From the NCBI RefSeq assembly GCF_014839805.1, contig NC_051123.1, positions 10,956,727 to 11,020,726 of the forward strand: a stretch of DNA of 64,000 bases, read 5' to 3'. Position numbers and translations under genes: made by a program. The notes under the pieces were generated by a model. The model had not been told where the DNA came from. It did no database searches and saw only the letters and a program-made list of their open reading frames with translations. Shown one piece after another: positions 24,711 to 36,535 of the stretch. The stretch's first letter is position 1, and every line of letters begins with the position of its first letter. The stretch is from Manduca sexta (taxonomy: Eukaryota > Arthropoda > Insecta > Lepidoptera > Sphingidae).

Positions 24711-24855
24711 ATTGCTAGTAATTTACCTGGACGGTAGTTTTGACTTTGTTGATGACTCCCATCGCTTAAAAGGGGTAAGCAGAGGTGTATATTCATATTT
24801 TGTTCCATCAGGCCCCATGTCATATTATATTTACCAAATGGTATGAGTGCAAAAA

Positions 24856-25078
24856 GTCTCGGGTTTGATCCCTAGGTTGGGCAAAATGATCTCGTTTTTT
24901 TGTCAGTATCAGCCCGGAGTCTGGAATTGATGACCAATACGGTGAAAGGCTCACCCCCTATCATATATTGGGTCGGAATTCACACGGCGAAAAGTGGGTG
25001 CAGCAGTTGTGCCTCTTCCTGCCCTTGTGGAGACACTACGCGTGAGTCTCTCTGTGTGTGAGTAGTTAAGTGGTGTGT
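24856..25078 (+). repeat. SINE-B copy
   Basis: From tctcgggtttgatcccta, tatcagcccggagtctggaa and ggcgaaaagtgggtgcagca to a GTGTGAG-rich end. Confidence 0.75.
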
Positions 25079-25607
25079 GTGACTCTTGTATGTACTTCGC
25101 TGTTCATAAAAAAAAGAAACAAAACTGTTAGGTACGCAATATTCATCCAAATTTATTTGTACTCAAACATTTAAAAGTAAGATACAAAAATTCTACAAAT
25201 TATGGGTTCAGGCAATATACATCCTATGATATTGCCGAGACGGTTTCACTTTAGCACAAATGGCAGCTCAGATTCTTAATTTAAAGATACATAGAACTAC
25301 CGGTTTTATGCAAGCAGTAATAAAGAGTCTATTGTGTATTTTTCAAGGACATTTTAGGCAGTAATTATGTTATTAGATACCTAAAGTATATAGTACTTGG
25401 TTGCATTGTCTGTGTTCGTAGTTATTCGATCAACCTTTGTAGCTTAGAAGATGCTCCCTATTTGGACATAATACTTATCCTTATGCTAAGTTTGTTAGAA
25501 ACGGGCATACTCCTGTAAAAAATACATAACGTTATTTCTTCTATCTACTTAATATAGTCTCCTCTTACGACAAGGGATATCCTGGTGGAAATCTCCGAAC
25601 AAACACA

Positions 25608-25850
25608 TCACGCATTCATTCCCAAAGGGTATGCAGAGGCGCAACTAGCTCACCCACTTTTCGCCAACTGTATCCCGTCCGATGATCGGGGCGAGCCTAT
25701 CGCCATATCGGGTACAAATTCCAGACTCCCGGGCTGATACTGAGCAGAAAAACCCAAATTCCCGACCACTCATTTCACTTTGTCCGAGCTGGGACTTCAG
25801 AGCGCTATCGTACCGCGCATGCAGTATACCTACGCCACCAAGGCAGTCTC
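25608..25850 (-). repeat. SINE-B copy
   Basis: Reverse copy from acatcacgcattcattccc to the head at tatcgtaccgcgcatgcag and tacgccacc; full length. Confidence 0.85.
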
Positions 25851-26087
25851 CAAATACGCCCAATCCCCTGGGAGAGGGCACTAGGCCAACGACCTGCTTG
25901 TATTGTTCAATTGTAAAAAGAAGCACTTGATATCTGAACAAATAAAGTTATCAATGTCAATAATGCTTGCAGTCTTTAGCAAGAAAATGACTGTTTATTT
26001 CTGTTCTACGTTGCATAAGAGATCAGAAGGTCTACCTTTGATTCTTAGAGCTTCGTATTTAATTGACATAAACCTTCCATGTAACGA

Positions 26088-26165
26088 CTTAATTTGTTTT
26101 TATGACGAGACGAGCATGCCGCTCGCCTTTTGGTAAGAGATACAACCACCTAGCAGCAAAAACAT
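26088..26165 (-). repeat. REP-D fragment
   Basis: tatgacgagacgagcatgcc, gctcgcc and gatacaaccacc are the diverged tail end of the family. Confidence 0.45.
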
Positions 26166-26394
26166 ACCCAACTTTACTGTAAGTACCGCGTGTTACTCCA
26201 CTGGGGTTGTCTGGTGTGACTGCAAATAAAATTAGTGTGTAACACTTCTGCCTGTTCTTCAAAAGGCAAAGCGTGATCTTTGAATATTCTGGTTTAAATT
26301 CCTAGGTTAATTCTATGTGACTCTCATTGATTCAGCATTGGACTTTAATATAATTGCCAAAGTTTGTGAAGATGTTCCGAGGTTTAGACGACGG

Positions 26395-26530
26395 TCTTTG
26401 TTAAAATTAAACAGACACCGCTTAACGGATTTGGATGAAATTTGGCATTCGGATAGACCATGTTTGACGTGTGATGTGTGACTTTTATAACAGGAAACGT
26501 CACTCGAGCGGAGTCGACTGCCACGCCTAG
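26395..26530 (+). mobile_element. Decayed small Helitron
   Basis: Contains cttaacggatttggatgaa, atttggcattcggatagacc and a GC-rich end at gagcggagtcgactgcc then cctagtg. Confidence 0.45.
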
Positions 26531-26667
26531 TGAATATAGTTGCAAAATAAATTAAAAACCCAAGGTTGACTTTTAATTATTTTATGTCTGATAATTTATA
26601 TCTATGCAGACCAGTTTTAACGTAACAAAAAGTACTATCAGACGTCAGAATGAGCCTTACAGTCTTA

Positions 26668-26846
26668 CTTATAAAAAATCGCAAAGCTATGCTTAGTAAA
26701 AACACAAATTTACTCGATCAGCTGTAAGTCAAAACCCGCCATCTTGCCTCTTAATAAGGTTTAAACTAGGATACCGGGGATGTTGTTGACAGCTATTTAA
26801 GCAATACTTAACCACCTCTAAAGGCTAAATCAAGTTTATACGACTG
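26668..26846 (-). repeat. REP-G copy 2
   Basis: Collinear partner of 8508-8683 with about 85% matching by eye; both end after aaccacctc/aaccacttc. Confidence 0.6.
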
Positions 26847-26895
26847 ATAATCATTTTTATCGGTGATTAAAATAGTAACATATCCATACATAACA

Positions 26896-27125
26896 CTCAC
26901 GCCTTTATTCCAACGTGTTACGAGGCCTAGTGCATTCAAATTTTACAAATATACCTACCTCCCATGACGTAATAGGATGCAAGTCTATTGCGACATGGGA
27001 TACAAATTCAAAATTTTAGACTGATACTGGGTAGAAAAATCTAACTTCATTCTGCTTTTGGGTATCGAACCCGAGACTGCAGCACAGCAATCGTACCGCA
27101 ATACAATTAAGCCACCGGTGCAGTC
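26896..27125 (-). repeat. SINE-B, diverged copy
   Basis: actcacgcctttattcc, ccatgacgtaatagg, ctattgcgacatgggatac and the head (gcaatcgtaccgcaata... gccacc) are in order. Confidence 0.65.
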
Positions 27126-27159
27126 TATATTAACTTCAATAATACATAACCTGCATTAG

Positions 27160-27605
27160 GTTAGCGTGGCGAACTAAGGCCTGCACCATTGATTCCCAAA
27201 GGGGTCCAGGTGGACTCCTAGGTCTCTTCGGGAGACTTGATGGAGGTCTACGTTGGCGTGACCAAAAGAGGGGGCCATAATTCGTAAGCGGGGATCTAGG
27301 TAAATATATGCTTGATAGTAAAGTACTAAAATTTTAGCTTGACTTTACCTATCAACGTAGGCACATAATATTGATAAGGGTTGTAAGAGCCACTATGTAC
27401 AGTACCTAAGCCCCTGCTATGGCCGGGCGGTAGTTGAAATGCATTTTCTCTGTAAAACCTAAAAAAAGGTCCACCGCTACCAGCAAAATATAGAAATGGG
27501 TCTATGAGAAAAAAAAATTGGATACCTCTGGCCTAAACCCTCTCCGTATTATGAAAAGTCTTTGCCCAACTGTGGGAGAGCATGTAAGTAATATATACCT
27601 GATAT
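27160..27605 (+). repeat. SINE-A remnant split by an unrelated insert
   Basis: 27160-27186 (taggttagcgtggcgaactaa) and about 27530-27605 (cctaaaccctctc, gcccaactgtggga, tacctgatattaata) are adjacent parts of SINE-A. About 340 bp of other sequence lies between them. Confidence 0.5.
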
Positions 27606-27797
27606 TAATAACCTCTTTGGAAAATTCAAATGGATGCCTTTATATAGTATGATTCAACATTAAATCCTTTGTGTTAATTTATGGAAAGAACGGCACATCG
27701 TACGATATAATGTGAATGCATTTGTTATCTGGTCTCTACACGTTTGATAGTATCACTTTAAGCCAATAGCTTAAGGTTGAAAATACTAGTAATACTA

Positions 27798-28050
27798 CTT
27801 TGCTGATGGTAGGATGTATTTTATATCCACCTAGCCAGCGACCACCATTTAAGGTATTAAAACCTGCCATAGTAGTCCACGTAAATGTTGCGTTCCAGGA
27901 TCAGCTTATGTATCCGGTACCAACAGGCCGGCATAATTGTGTCGACTGTTGAGGAGTAATCATCTCTCGTCAGTCGATATTCTATTGGACGCCACTCTAC
28001 TCACCATCAGGTGCAGTGGGGTCACTTTTCCGAGCCGGTATAAAAAAATA
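27798..28050 (-). repeat. REP-C, full-length copy
   Basis: Reverse copy from tttgctgatggtaggatg to caggtgcagtggggtcactt and ccgagccggtataaaa; the longest in the window. Confidence 0.85.
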
Positions 28051-28084
28051 ACTACGTAAAGAAACAATGTATAATGAAAAGTTT

Positions 28085-28245
28085 TTGATCCCGGTTACGC
28101 CTGCGGGAAAGATCTTCATCGGAATAAAAGTCCTGTTATGTACATTATTGGGATAAAACGTGCCCTAAATGTTTATCCGGGACATGGTCTATATTTAAAC
28201 TTAATTTCATCAAAATCCGTTCAGTGGTTTTAGCGTTTACATTTA
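28085..28245. repeat. Helitron-related fragment
   Basis: cgcctgcgggaaagatcttc, ggaataaaagtcctgttatg and aatccgttcagtggtttta are typical internal Helitron blocks; termini not seen. Confidence 0.35.
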
Positions 28246-28353
28246 ACAAACATTTTAAACAATTAACGTCAAAATTGCGCTCAAAATATTGCCTTCTATT
28301 ATTAATAGAATGCAATGCAAAAATTATAACATCATTTTTAAATAATTTAGATA

Positions 28354-28534
28354 TCCTTACATATTATAAAATAAAGTCCCCCCCGCATTCACTGTCTGGA
28401 CGTGATAAACTCAAAAACTCCTAAACGAATAGGAAATTTGGTATGAAAATAGCTTGTGATCCTGGGAACAATAAAAGCTACATTTTATGCCGAGAAAACT
28501 CTATCACGCGGGCGAAGCTGCAAGCAATAACTAG
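28354..28534 (+). mobile_element. Small non-autonomous Helitron
   Basis: Starts TCCTTACATATTATAAAATA after A and ends cacgcgggcgaagctgc... ataaCTAG before T. 181 bp, the same length as the copy at 53925. Confidence 0.75.
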
Positions 28535-29066
28535 TAATCAATAAATATAAGTCACATAGTACTAACCTAGGATATATCTTATTAACTACGTTCCATATCA
28601 CAAATATCTGAAACAATTTATTGCGGACTATATAACTTTGAGTGGGGATAAACCCCGAGACCGCAATTTACAGAAAAATACACAAAATAACAATCAAATG
28701 ATAATATAACAGAAAATTATTCAAAAGTTATATGACGTGATTACCCATTATCTGATATAAATACATTGCATTTCGAATCGCGTGCCATTCCGCGTTACGT
28801 GGTCGAGAAAGGAAGTTGTATTTAGAAAGGTTTTTCCCCGGTTTTCAAGACTGGGTTAAGTGTTTGTGACTGCCCATTCTACTGGCAGAAGAATGGCGCC
28901 AAGAAGACACGAAGGTGAGAGATTTTAAAAATGGAACGCGGCCATTTTGAAACGAAAGTGTGACGTGTGAATTTGATGTTAGACAATGAATAACTGTTTT
29001 TTGGATATCCTTTATACTGGTACAATTAATCGATTAAAGTTATTAAACTAAATAAAAAATAACTTA

Positions 29067-29355
29067 TCTATATATAAGTAAAAGAAAGTCTTGTAAGTTA
29101 CACTATTTATAACTCAAGAACGGATGAACCGATTTGGCTGAACATTGGTGGTGAAGTAGCTTAGAACCAAGAGACGGACATAAGATAATTTTTACTATTA
29201 TATTAAGCTGAAGAGTTTGTTTGTTTGAACGCGCTAATCTCAGGAACTACTGGCTCGAAATGAAAAATTATTTTAGTGTTGGATAGCCCACTTATCCTAT
29301 AATCTACTAATAAATAAAACTATATCACGCCAGCGGAGCCGCGGAAATAAGCTAG
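29067..29355 (+). mobile_element. Chimeric small Helitron
   Basis: The left end (TCTATATATAAG after A, then taactcaagaacggatgaac) matches the element at 11228. The right end (cgccagcggagccgcggaa... CTAG before T) follows a different interior with gcgctaatctcaggaac, so two families seem fused. Confidence 0.65.
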
Positions 29356-29964
29356 TATCTTATAAATACTACGAACTATGTTTTGTGCTGTGACTCCTTT
29401 AAAGAGTGGCTTTGATTTAATGTAGCGTAGAAAGGGTGTTTGTTTTGTTTCATATAACATTTTTTTTCTTATCTCATATTAAGATGAAAACTAGCACGAA
29501 CAAAAGGGAAAATGCTAAAATGATCTTTATGATATATATACATTGTACAAATCTAAATATTTAATGGAATATAGAAATTACAAAAATTATTATAGAGTAA
29601 TTGAAGTCAGTTGTGCCATAATGTACCCACAAATTGTCAAGAAATAAGTTATAATATTTAACACGCAATTAATCCCATTGTGAAACCTTATTATTCACCA
29701 AAACACAAAGATCTATCCATATATGACACGAAAAAGTACGTGTGAACTAATTCACAAATTTTTATAAGGTCAGGGAGCCCTATTCCGTCTACAGGGCCCA
29801 ATGCGTCTTTTTGCAATTTCGGGCGTTCTATTCGATGGACAGCTTTAATAGCTGTGTGTGATAGAGAGTCAAACAATCTCTTATTTAACCGTATTGCTTT
29901 AAGCGATTGAAAAAAAATATATTTATGGTTCCCCGTTTATTTATCTTTAGAGGTTATTAGATGT

Positions 29965-30112
29965 TTTTTATTGTTTTGAATGACGAGAAGAGCTTGTCGT
30001 TCGCCTAATGGTAAACAATACGACCGCCCATAAACAGTAAGAACACTATACAACACCTTGAATTACAAAGTATTGTAAGATATTTCACTGCGCTCGCCAT
30101 CCTGAGGTATGA
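29965..30112 (-). repeat. REP-D, partial copy
   Basis: ttgttttgaatgacgagaag through cgcccataaacagtaag to cgctcgccatcctgagg, the 3' half of the family. It ends about 150 bp before the exon at 30266. Confidence 0.75.
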
Positions 30113-30265
30113 TTAATATTTAGAAACATACGATGCGAAACTGCTCTATCAAACTAGATGGTGTTTGATTATGATTTTTTGTTATATCTTTGTACTTCTA
30201 GAGGGACAAAATATGAAAATGTCAGAATGATATGTACATTCTTTAATGACTGTTTCTTCCCACAG

Positions 30266-30453
30266 CACCCTCCAACAACGCCACGGTCTTTCAGGATGCG
30301 ACCAACCTTCTCCCCCCCTGGGAGACGACACCACCGCCACCCACGCCCTCACAGCCTCTAAACTCGTTTATATCGAAGCCAATGTCCATAAAGAAGAAGC
30401 CGTTTAAGAAGGTGGTGAAACCTCCTCCTTCAATAAAGAAGAAAACCAGCTAG
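30266..30453 (+). CDS. Terminal coding exon, cassette 1 (Pro- and Lys-rich C-terminal tail)
   Basis: The acceptor is a good pyrimidine tract ending in cttcccacag at 30265. After the two bases CA that complete the split codon, 61 codons run to TAG at 30451-30453. In order the tail holds an Asn/Thr patch (PSNNATVFQ), the motif DATNLLPPW, a proline run (TTPPPPTPSQP) and a strongly basic end with repeated KKKP/KKVVKPPP/IKKKTS. The core VFQDATNLLP resembles VYHPATNLMP in the exon at 60351, so the two are probably duplicated alternative last exons. The composition suggests a flexible, basic tail such as a cytoplasmic or nucleic-acid or lipid contacting end; that is inference. The other two frames either stop early or give low-complexity peptides. 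Its proposed partner exon is 29.7 kb upstream. Confidence 0.75.
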
Positions 30454-30990
30454 GATGGACTGCTAAGGTATTTTGACATAGTCATCGCTTAAAGTGACAA
30501 CGAATAATTGAGAAGTGTTTCATTATCAAAGGCAAAACTTAAATCAATTAATTTTGAAATACCGGCTCATTGCTACGCAGGCTTCGCCGAAGGTCAAAAA
30601 CATATTACACAACATACTTATCAAGGAAAATCTTATAAGAAACCAGTATGTTAGAGTTTGATATATTATTTTTTGGATCTGGCTTGACAGCTTGATTGCC
30701 AAATATGATCTGGTGTTACCCAAATTTGAACATAATCCCCATTTTTTAGATTCAGTTTTAAAAATATCTGCTTAATGCAAATTATTAAAATGACTGACAG
30801 AAACGATGAATTGTTTTAGAAAACTGAAATTTTGCATAATGTGTTCGTCATAGGTGTAAAGTTCTCAAGCAATCTACAGCTCCGAAATGCAAAGCATCGG
30901 ATTTGAGTCGTTATATTTAACACTATAAGGCCCTGTTTCATAAGTCAATTAAACTTTATTTCGCAATTATCGTATTAAACAGCTAATAAA
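30454..30990 (+). other. Putative 3' UTR of cassette 1, with AATAAA at 30985-30990
   Basis: No repeat family seen elsewhere in the window covers this stretch after the stop at 30453. The first canonical AATAAA I find downstream is at 30985-30990, just before an RTE-type LINE fragment. Where the transcript really ends is unknown; a nearer variant signal could be used. Confidence 0.35.
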
Positions 30991-31017
30991 TAATAATACT
31001 ACTAATAGATACAATAA

Positions 31018-31315
31018 TAGTATGATGCCCGGTCTGCTGCTTTATGCAACCAGTCGCTGCCGGCCCTCTTGTGTAAGTCCTCCATCTGGACAGAGAGCGT
31101 CCTACGTTACGTTTGCCAAGACGCGGTGTCCACTCCAGAACATGCTTACTCCAGCGGTTATCAGTTCTGCGACCTATGTGACCAGCCCATTGCCACTTCA
31201 ACCTACTAACTTTCAGAGTTATGTCGGTAACCTTGGTTCTCTGACGGATCAGTTCGTTCCGAATTTTGTCCTTCAGAGAGACTCCCAGCATAGCTCTTTC
31301 CATAGCAAATAGTAC
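31018..31315 (-). pseudogene. RTE-type LINE fragment: C-terminal end of the reverse transcriptase protein
   Basis: The minus-strand frame reads MERAMLGVSLKDKIRNE, then LKWQWAGHIGRR, then RWSKHVLEWTP and KRNVGR(S)LSRW, the characteristic C-terminal region after the polymerase domain in RTE-type elements of insects. Only about 80 residues remain; the catalytic part and endonuclease are absent, so it is a dead 5'-truncated copy. The expected Pro after GR in the usual GRP is Ser here. Confidence 0.75.
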
Positions 31316-31750
31316 TCATTTTATTGCCATTTAATTGGAAGCATAGATTAGTATGATTTTTACATTTGTACGGCTTATATATTTCTGCGACGAGTAGCAC
31401 TTATGGGGAAGACGCAACCCATAAATCTCACAATGTAATTATGATTTAGAGTATTCTTCAAATTGAAAAAAAAAACCGTGCTTGGACACCCTTGCTTGTC
31501 GGCAGGCATACCTAGACAAACCTAGCGCCGCAGCCGAGATACCTCTGCACTATCGTTATCGCTAACGTTATGTGTGGAAAGACATATTCTAGCGGTAGAC
31601 TTATCGATCGGATGTATCATTCCCATATTTTTTTTTATTTTTGTTAGCGTTGTCGATCGTAGAAATGCGTCTTGGCCTAGGCCATTAGTTTTATCTGGAC
31701 AAACTCCTTCTCTATCATTATAATGTCTAATATCTATTTACTGGTGTTAG

Positions 31751-32043
31751 GTCTCTCATATGTGAGAGAACGCCTGGGTAGGTAACACCGCAATGTCTAT
31801 TTGTGCCGCCAAGAAGCAGTGTAGTCACTGTTGTGTTCCGGTTTGAAGGATATTGTAGCCAGTGTAACTATTGGACATAATAAGACTTAACATCTCATGT
31901 CTCAGGATGGCGAGCGCAGGGGAGTACCAAAAAATATGTAGTAATTCAAGGTGTTGGTTGGTGTTTCTACTGTTTATGGGCGGTCGTATCGCTTACCATC
32001 AGGCGAACGGCAAGCTCGTCTCGTCATTCAAAGCAATAAAACA
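31751..32043 (+). repeat. REP-D, full-length copy
   Basis: Starts with the small hairpin ctctcatatgtgagag, then gcctgggtaggtaac, gttgtgttccggtttgaagg, catctcatgtctcaggatgg, the tcgtatcgcttaccatcagg core and an A-rich end after caaagcaataaa. There is no clear tRNA-like head. Confidence 0.85.
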
Positions 32044-32837
32044 AAAGTGTTTTTGTATTTACATTAAAACAAGTTATTTATTTTCAGATACCCGATAAGG
32101 AACTCAACTGAAAATCTCGAATTAATACTTCATACGGTGAATAACATCAATTTGGCTTGAATATAAAACTTATAAAATTACCAGACACTTCACGCCGGTC
32201 TGTGAGGCAGTGGTAAAACCCCGGTCGAGCCAGTCCAGTCTTGCATAAAAGTGTAATTACAGACGAACAAATAAAATATGTTTTTCCTATTAAATATATT
32301 ATATTATATTAATGCAATTTCTTGCAATTATATGCCAGCATAAATGAGGAAATCTGGCATTTGTATCTTTTAGTTTTTAACCTGAAACTAACCATATTTA
32401 ACTTGATAATGTTGTTAAAATATCGACTGACGAGAAAATGTTGCCTTCGACTTTTGCCAGAATTATGTATTTTATATGCAATATATTATGACAATATGAG
32501 AACAATAAATTATTATTGATGGCATGAAGATGTTTTAATTCCGTCATGTTTCAAGTATCCTTCTAAAAAATAATTTCGACAACGACAGCCAATCTCCCCG
32601 AAGATCAGCCAGGTGCGCAGGAAATTATAGTTCACAAGTCTATGCGCAATAAACAGGTGCAATCTATAATTAAAAAAAATATAAAAGATATGTCGTTAAA
32701 ATAAGTTAGTACCGCCAACTGCTAAGTTAGGGTAAAGAATACCTATTGAACCCGATCTAAAGAGATAGATCTTAGAGGCACAACTATCAGCGAAATGATT
32801 TTTCTTAGTACAATAGTCTCAATGTCTTGTACTGCAA

Positions 32838-32885
32838 GTCAATGACGATACGAGCTTGCCGCTCTGCCTCCTTAGGACGTCCCAA
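32838..32885 (-). repeat. REP-D scrap
   Basis: caatgacgatacgagcttgc and cgctctgcctcc match the family's tail only. Confidence 0.4.
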
Positions 32886-33029
32886 AGTAAGTAAGTCGAT
32901 ATTCAATTTAATATGTTTGTGATTGGTTGAAAGAACAATACGTCAATGTGTTTAGCTAATCTCGATAAAACGACATATTCTTATGTCGTGTTTATTGCCA
33001 CATTCTAAATACATTGGAGGATAAATCTA

Positions 33030-33262
33030 TAATATAAATATAATAATATCAATCCCACTGCTACACGAACCTCCTCTGCTACTGAAAGGGATTAGGCCTT
33101 AGTCCACCACGCTGGTCTAATGTGAATTGGTAGACTTCACACACCCTCAATATTCCTATAGAGAACTTGTCAGGTATGCAGGTTTCTGCCAATGTTTTTC
33201 TTCTTCGATAAAGCAAGCGATAATTTACAAAGAAGACACGTAACTATAGAAAAGTCAGAGGT
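33030..33262 (-). repeat. SINE-A, head missing
   Basis: From aataatatcaatcccactgc to gaaaagtcagagg; directly after it comes a REP-D scrap (attgcgatggtacctaccca, 33286-33332). Confidence 0.75.
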
Positions 33263-33944
33263 AGTAGTTCTGCTTGAAATATACATTGCGATGGTACCTA
33301 CCCAGTCCCTCACATAGGAGAGACCTATCAGTATCTTACTGATAGCTTTGTAAATACTACTTATTACTAATGAATCGATGGAATGGATTAGGTAGGATGT
33401 AGGTACCATTTGTTTAAGAATTTATTTGCTGCTATTTATTGAGGAATATGATTGACTATAAACTCGTCAAACAAACGCTTTTGCACTAATTAATTATCAA
33501 TTTCGTGACTAAATTTATGACCTTGAAAAGTACTCTTCGCATCTTTCTTATAGGTGTTCATAACTCTACAAAGCTTAAGAAAGAAGTAGCCATAATCGTT
33601 TCTTTGAAGATATTTAACTAATTTTTAATTTGGGCTTTACTTGGGATATTTTAACCTTTTTGGCATAGAATAATCAAGGTCAAGAAAAGTATGAGTATCT
33701 ACAAGATAAGATAAGGTTGACCAAAATAACTACGAAAGTAATGCGTACATAAGTCCAGACAAACTATTCTTTACAATAAAGCAATATTAAATTATATTTA
33801 CGTAGTTACAAATAGATTTAAATTGAAATAGAAGTAAACATGAGCTTATCAATGTATGAAAATAGAGATAAGATATTGATACCTTGATATAAATAACTAT
33901 ATTATAAAAGACTCTACATTATAAAATTATCGATTAAAAACAAC

Positions 33945-34000
33945 GCCATCTATCGGTATCATTTGTTATTAAATTACAAATTCATTTTTTTATAGATGGC
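33945..34000. repeat. Short inverted repeat GCCATCTAT...ATAGATGGC
   Basis: Nine bases at 33945-33953 are the reverse complement of 33992-34000. Such gccatctat pairs may mark a tiny MITE, but no second copy was found here. Confidence 0.3.
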
Positions 34001-35312
34001 AGCCTTACCGGCCTGTGACTAAGTGAAAGGCAAACATTCCTTACGAGGATGTTACGTAATTAAATTAAAATAATTAAATGTATTATTGTGTAAAATAAAT
34101 GGAAAGAACCAGGAATTATATTATATCAGGATAATATTCCTCATCCCGGTCTAACCCATTCAAATTTTAATCACTCCTACTCGTTTCCGCGAAATTATCT
34201 TACCACAGAAAAAAGACGTCACTGACCTCCATACTGGAACAACTTCATGTAGTTTGACAAGGTTGTTGTTCAATCAATATACCACATTTTCAACTTTACC
34301 ATTAAAGTAATAAGGTTAAAATTGACAATTGGCAGGTTACCGACACTTTGCCTAACTAAACGTGACGACATCTCGCCAAATGGCCATTCAGAAGCAAACT
34401 GCTCGTCGAATAGACTGGGTCGATTGCGGTTTCGATTTTTAAAACTTGAAACATTATTGTTCTGAATTTGAAAATTGATTGAATTTGTTTATCGTATTGT
34501 GACAAGCTGCCAGTGTGATAGTTGTTTGATTCTGGATTTCGCACGAGAAACCGTTTTTGTTTGTAAGTTATTTTTTGTTTTGTTATTTTTGTTTTGTTAT
34601 ATTTATTTTTAAATCTTTGCGGGAGAGTTGATGTTATTATTTCTAGTTATTATTTCTTTCAAAGTATCACAGGAAGTGTGTGTTTAACTATAGATTAGAA
34701 ATTAACTTTTCTGTTTTGCCACATTGAACAATATGTTTCCCTGACAATTTATTTATTGAATTAAATATAAGGAATAATGTCATCTAACCGACATAAATAG
34801 GTTACAATGAGATCATTGTACTTTGTTACCCGCTACTTCCGAGCCTTTATAACAAGTATCGACGTTTTTTTTTCAAGAAAATCCATGTTACTTTAAACTT
34901 TTTATTGTCTATACAGAGATCTTAATTAAATCTTTATTTGGGTTATTTATAACCTTATATTTGTCAAAGGACGCCAAGGACGCGTCCAATGCGATAAGAA
35001 TGTTACCACTACTCCATTTAAATCAATCGTAATGAATTACCGCGACCCCAATAACGTGGCAATTTATTATCGTTTACGTGGCTTGGGGTCAATGAATCAA
35101 GGACCACAGTTTTAGAATGAACTTTCTTTTTAGTATTAAGATATATTTGCTATGAGTAAAATGAGGATAAAAAAATACTTGGAGTAGAGTCGATTGGCTA
35201 TCGAGATTTACACTTTTAGGGGGCAGGGAGAGGGGATTTATTGGTATTTTAGCTTTATTAATTTAGTACAACATATTTAGAAAATAAGTAACTGTATTGA
35301 TGGAACAAATAA

Positions 35313-35328
35313 CTCTCTCTCTCTCTCT
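35313..35328. repeat. (CT)8 microsatellite
   Basis: Eight CT units within otherwise unremarkable sequence. Confidence 0.8.
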
Positions 35329-35975
35329 TGCTGACTAGTCTTCTCACATGATGGTGGTTACCTTTTTCACATTTTTCTTCCACTTTGCCTTATTCATGTC
35401 GTCTTTATCGAAAAATTGCATGCTACCAGACATGATCAACGTGACAACGTTGCAACACACTTGCTCATGTAGTTTTTGGTCATATTTTGGGAATGGACAG
35501 TTCTAGATGAAAAAACAAAATCGATGATGGAACAATAATAAGTATTTGTTATAAAATAAAATTAACTCAAAAATAAAATTTCTAATGACCTTACTGATAA
35601 ACAGAGAATTATTCATTTTGCTAATGCAGTCAACGCGCTGGATGCATTGTTTACTTGTCGCTCCTTATGGCTTTACGACTTAAGCCTTTTAAGTCTATTC
35701 AAGTACTTTTATTATCAAACACTTAAGCTTTACTCAGTTGTATTGAAGTTTGGATCATTTTAAATGTAGAGAATGGAAAATTAACATTACCAAGTTCAAT
35801 GTTGTAAAACGGTAATGTTGCGATTTGGGGAATTTAGTTTGAGGTTTCACCAAATTTTTTGTTTGTGAGCTACAAACAAGTTATTGGGTTATCTCATGTA
35901 GAGTAATCTCCAAGGAAACTCTACCATTTATAAGACATATTACGCGAAGAATTGGATGCTGGCATTTAACGCAAG

Positions 35976-36024
35976 GAATAAATAAAACAGCAAGCTCATC
36001 TTGTCATTCAAAGCAATTAAAAAA
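35976..36024 (+). repeat. REP-D scrap
   Basis: cagcaagctcatcttgtcat then tcaaagcaattaaaaaa is the family's last 45 bp. Confidence 0.5.
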
Positions 36025-36392
36025 ATGATATTATATGGTTCCTTAATGTGAAAGAATTTGCAGTCTAAGGTTTTGTTTATTTCATTGACCCCATTAGACA
36101 TTGCCGACACAAAGAAATGCAAAGTATGCATTCATAGTCGATTGTTTCATACCATTTGTAAGTACATAAGTATTAATCATCAAATTAAGTACTTACAACG
36201 AATAACACAATATTTATAATATGCATTATTTTATTGCATAAGCGGCGTGCAAGGTGCTTGATGTTGTTTTCCTTCACACTCTTAATTCCAAAAAATGCTG
36301 TCGGCTTCAAATCTTATAGATTGGGAAAGGCACTAACTGAGGTAGTTTAGGTCTTAGTCCACCACGCTGGTCAATACCACTAATAGAAATCT

Positions 36393-36535
36393 GAGGTATT
36401 CTTAAGTTACGTACCAGAGTTTCTTGCCCGTTCTTTTCTGGTGAGAACTGCTTTCAGAATTGATAGTAGAATTAATATTGACGGAATCTAAATAATGTGT
36501 AACATTTTAAAGGTTCAAATAAATTATTAAATTTA
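36393..36535 (+). mobile_element. Retroelement 3' end fragment
   Basis: Partner of 19775-19960 on the opposite strand (agagtttcttgcccgttctt and gacggaatctaaataatg). Confidence 0.5.

Larger units (their letters stand above)
518..30265 (+). other. Large intron (29.7 kb) between cassette-1 exons
   Basis: Phase-1 intron from gtacgtgg to cttcccacag, if the two exons are joined directly. Between the listed repeats I see no gene or named site in 518-1790, 3480-4375, 4945-5640, 5850-6910, 7660-8505, 8690-9060, 9365-9940, 10850-11040, 11525-11988, 14886-15300, 15560-17380, 18302-18650, 19390-19770, 20775-21285, 21876-22320, 22965-24300, 25080-25605, 28540-29065 and 29360-29960. A GC-richer patch sits at 3590-3710 and a (TA)n run near 6645-6660. 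Other exons inside the intron are possible but none convinced me. Confidence 0.55.

Noticed and set aside
25645..25941. 98-codon frame, overlapping one on the other strand
   Set aside because: Both are frames through a SINE-B copy.
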